Assembly (NCBI GenBank): GCA_020860745.1
Contig: JAJBTR010000021.1
Coordinates: forward strand, 1 to 8,607
DNA: 8,607 nucleotides
Direction of reading: 5' to 3'
DNA from: Lachnospiraceae bacterium
GTDB taxonomy: Bacteria; Bacillota; Clostridia; Lachnospirales; Lachnospiraceae
A model generated the notes under the pieces. The model saw nothing but the letters and a program-made list of their open reading frames with translations, did not search any database and was not told the DNA's origin. The stretch's first letter is position 1. Each line of letters starts with the position of its first letter. Below are positions 6,884 through 8,607 of the stretch, piece after piece. A program made the translations under genes and the position numbers.

Positions 6884-7255
6884 ATGCTGATTCCATGTGG
6901 CAAATGCGGAAAACGCTACGATTATGAAAAATATAACGGAATCTGCCCGAAATGCGGCAGATATAACCGGAGGGACAGCGCAGTGCTGGAGAGAGAACTG
7001 CATGAGAGGTACGACGCGGATCCGGCACACTCGGAGGAAAGCCATAAGCAGGTGCATAAGAAGAACTATGACTCTTACCGCCATCAGACAGGCGACAGGA
7101 GAAAACCGGACGGCAATTTCTGGGGATCAGAGGAAAATTATACAAAAAAACATCTCGTGGTCGTTCTTGCCGTAATGATTGTTATAGTAATGTTCTTTGT
7201 TTTCGGCGGAATGGCAGTTTTTTTGACTATAGCGAAGACAACGATGGAATTTTAG
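6884..7255 (+). CDS. Zinc-ribbon, single-pass membrane protein, N-terminal part of a split gene
   Basis: I recognise no named family. The 123-residue product begins with a zinc ribbon: C5-x2-C8 and C21-x2-C24, in a CGKCG...CPKCG pattern. A charged, tyrosine- and histidine-rich linker follows (about 25-88). One strongly hydrophobic segment at 91-113 is preceded by two lysines, so the ribbon should face the cytoplasm. The frame then runs only ten more codons to TAG. The ATG at 6884 is chosen because AAGGGGAGG (6868-6876) sits 7 nt upstream. A GTG at 6830 is in frame but lies within the repeat and before that site. The missing exterior domain continues in another frame from 7222. With one extra T in the T run at 7218-7224, the two parts would form a single protein of 335 residues. 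The gene lies downstream of gpsA without a visible terminator between. Confidence 0.8.
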   Translation: MLIPCGKCGKRYDYEKYNGICPKCGRYNRRDSAVLERELHERYDADPAHSEESHKQVHKKNYDSYRHQTGDRRKPDGNFWGSEENYTKKHLVVVLAVMIVIVMFFVFGGMAVFLTIAKTTMEF

Positions 7256-7890
7256 ACAATGCAGAAGATACTTATGCGTGGGAGGATAATACAGAGACAG
7301 AGTCCCTGAATTCCATTTTACAGCGGATTCAGGATTCCCTGAGCGGATTTGCGGATACGGAAGAAGTGTTTGACTATTACGGGGAAGATGCCGATGGGGG
7401 CAGTGACATTATTGAGGAAATTTATCTGAGCTATTCCTATATGGACCTGGTCAGCCGGGAACTGACAGAAGAAGACTGGGAGGGCGACCACTCCGTGATC
7501 TTCCTGAATGGGGACGCAGAGGCGATTGAGGAACTGGAGGAAGAGTATAGCGGACAGGAAGGAGAGTTCTATCTGGTTACCGTGCAGGTTTATAATGATA
7601 CAAGTGAGGATCTGGACGCATCTTCGATTGTCGTGGAAAACATTGAGTTTTCCACTGAGGAAGGGAATGCGTGGGAGCTGCCCTGCCTGCACGCCTTTTG
7701 CAGTTACTGGGAAATGATCGAGGCCGGACACAACGGTTACCAGGACTGGCTGATCTTTGTGCCGGACGACATGCTCGATGCTGTACAGGAAGAGGAATAT
7801 CTCACGTTTTCCTTTACTTATGAGACGACAGAGCAGGATGGTGGGACGGTGGTAAATACTTATGAGGATGAAGTGTTTTATTTTGATTGA
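7222..7890 (+). pseudogene. Acidic exterior domain, C-terminal part of the split zinc-ribbon membrane protein
   Basis: This frame encodes about 222 residues very rich in Asp and Glu and ends FYFD then TGA. It begins with a low-complexity acidic linker (SEDNDGILDNAEDTYAWEDN). A region with alternating beta-like segments follows, around YLVTVQVYNDTSEDL and later WLIFVPDD and YLTFSFTYET. These segments faintly recall DUF4352-type Ig-like exterior domains; that is resemblance by eye only. The frame has no stop between 7072 and 7888. It has no plausible own start: the GTG at 7366 and the ATG at 7441 lack ribosome binding sites. Joining it to the preceding gene by a -1 shift at the T run (7218-7224) puts it just after the transmembrane helix, outside the cell. 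It may be a true frameshift mutation, a sequencing error in the homopolymer, phase variation or recoding. If the GTG at 7366 were used, the product would be a 174-residue soluble protein. Confidence 0.65.
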
Positions 7891-8008
7891 GCGGGGCAGA
7901 TTTGTCCGGTATCCGATAAGATACAGCAGCTTCCTGAAACGTTATGATATCGGCACTTTTATTGTCTGTTGAGATAGACGCAGGGGCATTGGGAAGGAGA
8001 AACCTGGG

Positions 8009-8443
8009 ATGGAGAGAATACGGATCCGATATTTTTCGGACAGAATCAAACGGCTGGAGTACATTAACGGAAAGTCCGACTGGATTGATCTGCGCGCCAG
8101 CGAGACTGTGGAGCTTAAGGCGGGGGAGTTTAAACTGATTCCTCTCGGCGTGGCTATGGAACTGCCGCAGGGCTATGAGGGGCATCTGGTTCCCCGCAGT
8201 TCCACATTTAAAAATTACGGTATCCTGCAGACGAACAGCTGCGGCATCATTGACTGCTCTTACTGCGGTGATGAGGATATGTGGCGCATGCCGGTCTATG
8301 CGACCCGCGATACCGTGATCCGGGAGAATGACCGCATCTGTCAGTTCCGGATTGTAAAAAATCAGCCGGAAGTCGTGTTTGACGAGGTAGAATCGTTGGA
8401 TAACACAAGCAGAGGCGGGTTTGGGAGTACGGGAAAGCAATGA
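8009..8443 (+). CDS. dut: dUTP diphosphatase (trimeric dUTPase)
   Basis: Cytoplasmic enzyme that hydrolyses dUTP to dUMP and pyrophosphate, keeping uracil out of DNA and feeding dTMP synthesis. The five motifs of the homotrimeric family are present in order: IDLRAS (26-31), PRSS (62-65), GIIDCSY (79-85) with D82 and Y85 in the catalytic and base-stacking positions, RICQF (109-113), and the C-terminal RGGFGSTG (135-142) that closes over the substrate. A length of 144 is normal. Motif 1 and motif 3 deviate slightly from the commonest forms, with Cys residues around D82. The ATG start has GGGAAGGAG at 7991-7999 upstream, 9 nt away. The 118 nt between the preceding frame and dut holds no convincing promoter or terminator, so it may be transcribed from upstream or from a weak local promoter. 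Confidence 0.95.
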   Translation: MERIRIRYFSDRIKRLEYINGKSDWIDLRASETVELKAGEFKLIPLGVAMELPQGYEGHLVPRSSTFKNYGILQTNSCGIIDCSYCGDEDMWRMPVYATRDTVIRENDRICQFRIVKNQPEVVFDEVESLDNTSRGGFGSTGKQ

Positions 8444-8480
8444 TTACCGTCAATTTTACTGAAAATGTGGTCAAATGTCG

Positions 8481-8509
8481 TCGAAACATATAAAAAGTGT
8501 CGATTTTTT
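8481..8509 (+). terminator. Weak intrinsic terminator candidate after dut
   Basis: TCGAAAC (8481-8487) can pair with GTGTCGA (8497-8503) with one A-G mismatch around a 9-nt AT-rich loop, followed at once by six T (8504-8509). The stem is short and AT-rich, so its efficiency is doubtful. Its position 38 nt after the dut stop and ahead of a new promoter fits a transcript end. Confidence 0.35.
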
Positions 8510-8565
8510 GAGATTTCCGTGGCATAAATACCAAGGATAAGATGGTAATTTTGTAAAAATATCTA

Positions 8566-8594
8566 ATGACAATTCGTGTTTAATTTGATAAAAT
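8566..8594 (+). promoter_or_regulatory. Probable sigma-A promoter facing the right edge
   Basis: The -35 hexamer is ATGACA (8566-8571), the spacer is 17 nt, and the -10 hexamer is TAAAAT (8589-8594); each hexamer is one mismatch from consensus. Transcription would begin near 8601 and serve a gene beyond the window. Confidence 0.55.
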
Positions 8595-8607
8595 GTCAGC
8601 ATGGCAG

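Noticed and set aside
7944..8138. Plus-strand frame overlapping the start of dut
   Set aside because: It is a different frame over the conserved dUTPase N-terminus, without a ribosome binding site or recognisable motif.
8474..8510. Pair of Spo0A-like boxes (GTCGAAA and TGTCGAT)
   Set aside because: Both differ from the TGTCGAA core, and the bases are as well explained by the weak terminator stem; no sporulation gene is visible nearby.

Overview
The window reads as ordinary chromosome from a Gram-positive member of the Clostridia, probably a Lachnospiraceae-like gut anaerobe. The basis is the gene content (alaS, rpsU, der, plsY, gpsA, dut), the strong purine-rich ribosome binding sites, a short 58-residue bS21, a Cys-rich clostridial type of AlaRS, and AT-rich promoter regions of sigma-A type between GC-richer genes. 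This assignment is inference from style and family knowledge, not from a search. Every credible gene lies on the + strand; I found no convincing minus-strand gene, tRNA, rRNA, CRISPR array, transposase or phage gene.

Layout: (1) positions 42-2774 hold a promoter and complete alaS. (2) Positions 2775-3287 hold an AT-rich intergenic region with a perfect 25-bp tandem duplication next to a strong extended -10 promoter, then rpsU and a clear intrinsic terminator. (3) Positions 3288-4783 hold a second good promoter, a leader of about 130 nt with potential alternative hairpins, and der (EngA), a double-GTPase ribosome assembly factor. (4) Positions 4784-6737 hold an unusual 70-nt imperfect hairpin, plsY, a 148-nt gap with two small hairpins, and gpsA. 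GpsA makes sn-glycerol-3-phosphate and PlsY acylates it, so these two genes encode consecutive early steps of phospholipid synthesis. (5) Positions 6713-6870 hold about four decayed 38-39 bp copies of the end of gpsA plus a Shine-Dalgarno-like stretch. (6) Positions 6884-7890 hold a membrane protein with an N-terminal zinc ribbon, one transmembrane helix and an acidic exterior domain. Its reading frame is broken at a run of seven T just after the helix. (7) Positions 8009-8443 hold a trimeric-type dUTPase, followed by a weak terminator candidate and a good promoter facing out of the right edge.

The housekeeping genes look intact. The region worth a second look is 6713-7890: a partly degenerate tandem duplication of a gene end, then an unrecognised split zinc-ribbon membrane protein whose exterior domain could be switched on or off by one T. 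Smaller curiosities are the 25-bp duplication at the rpsU promoter and the structured leaders before der and plsY. I see no clear evidence of a wholly new multi-gene system.
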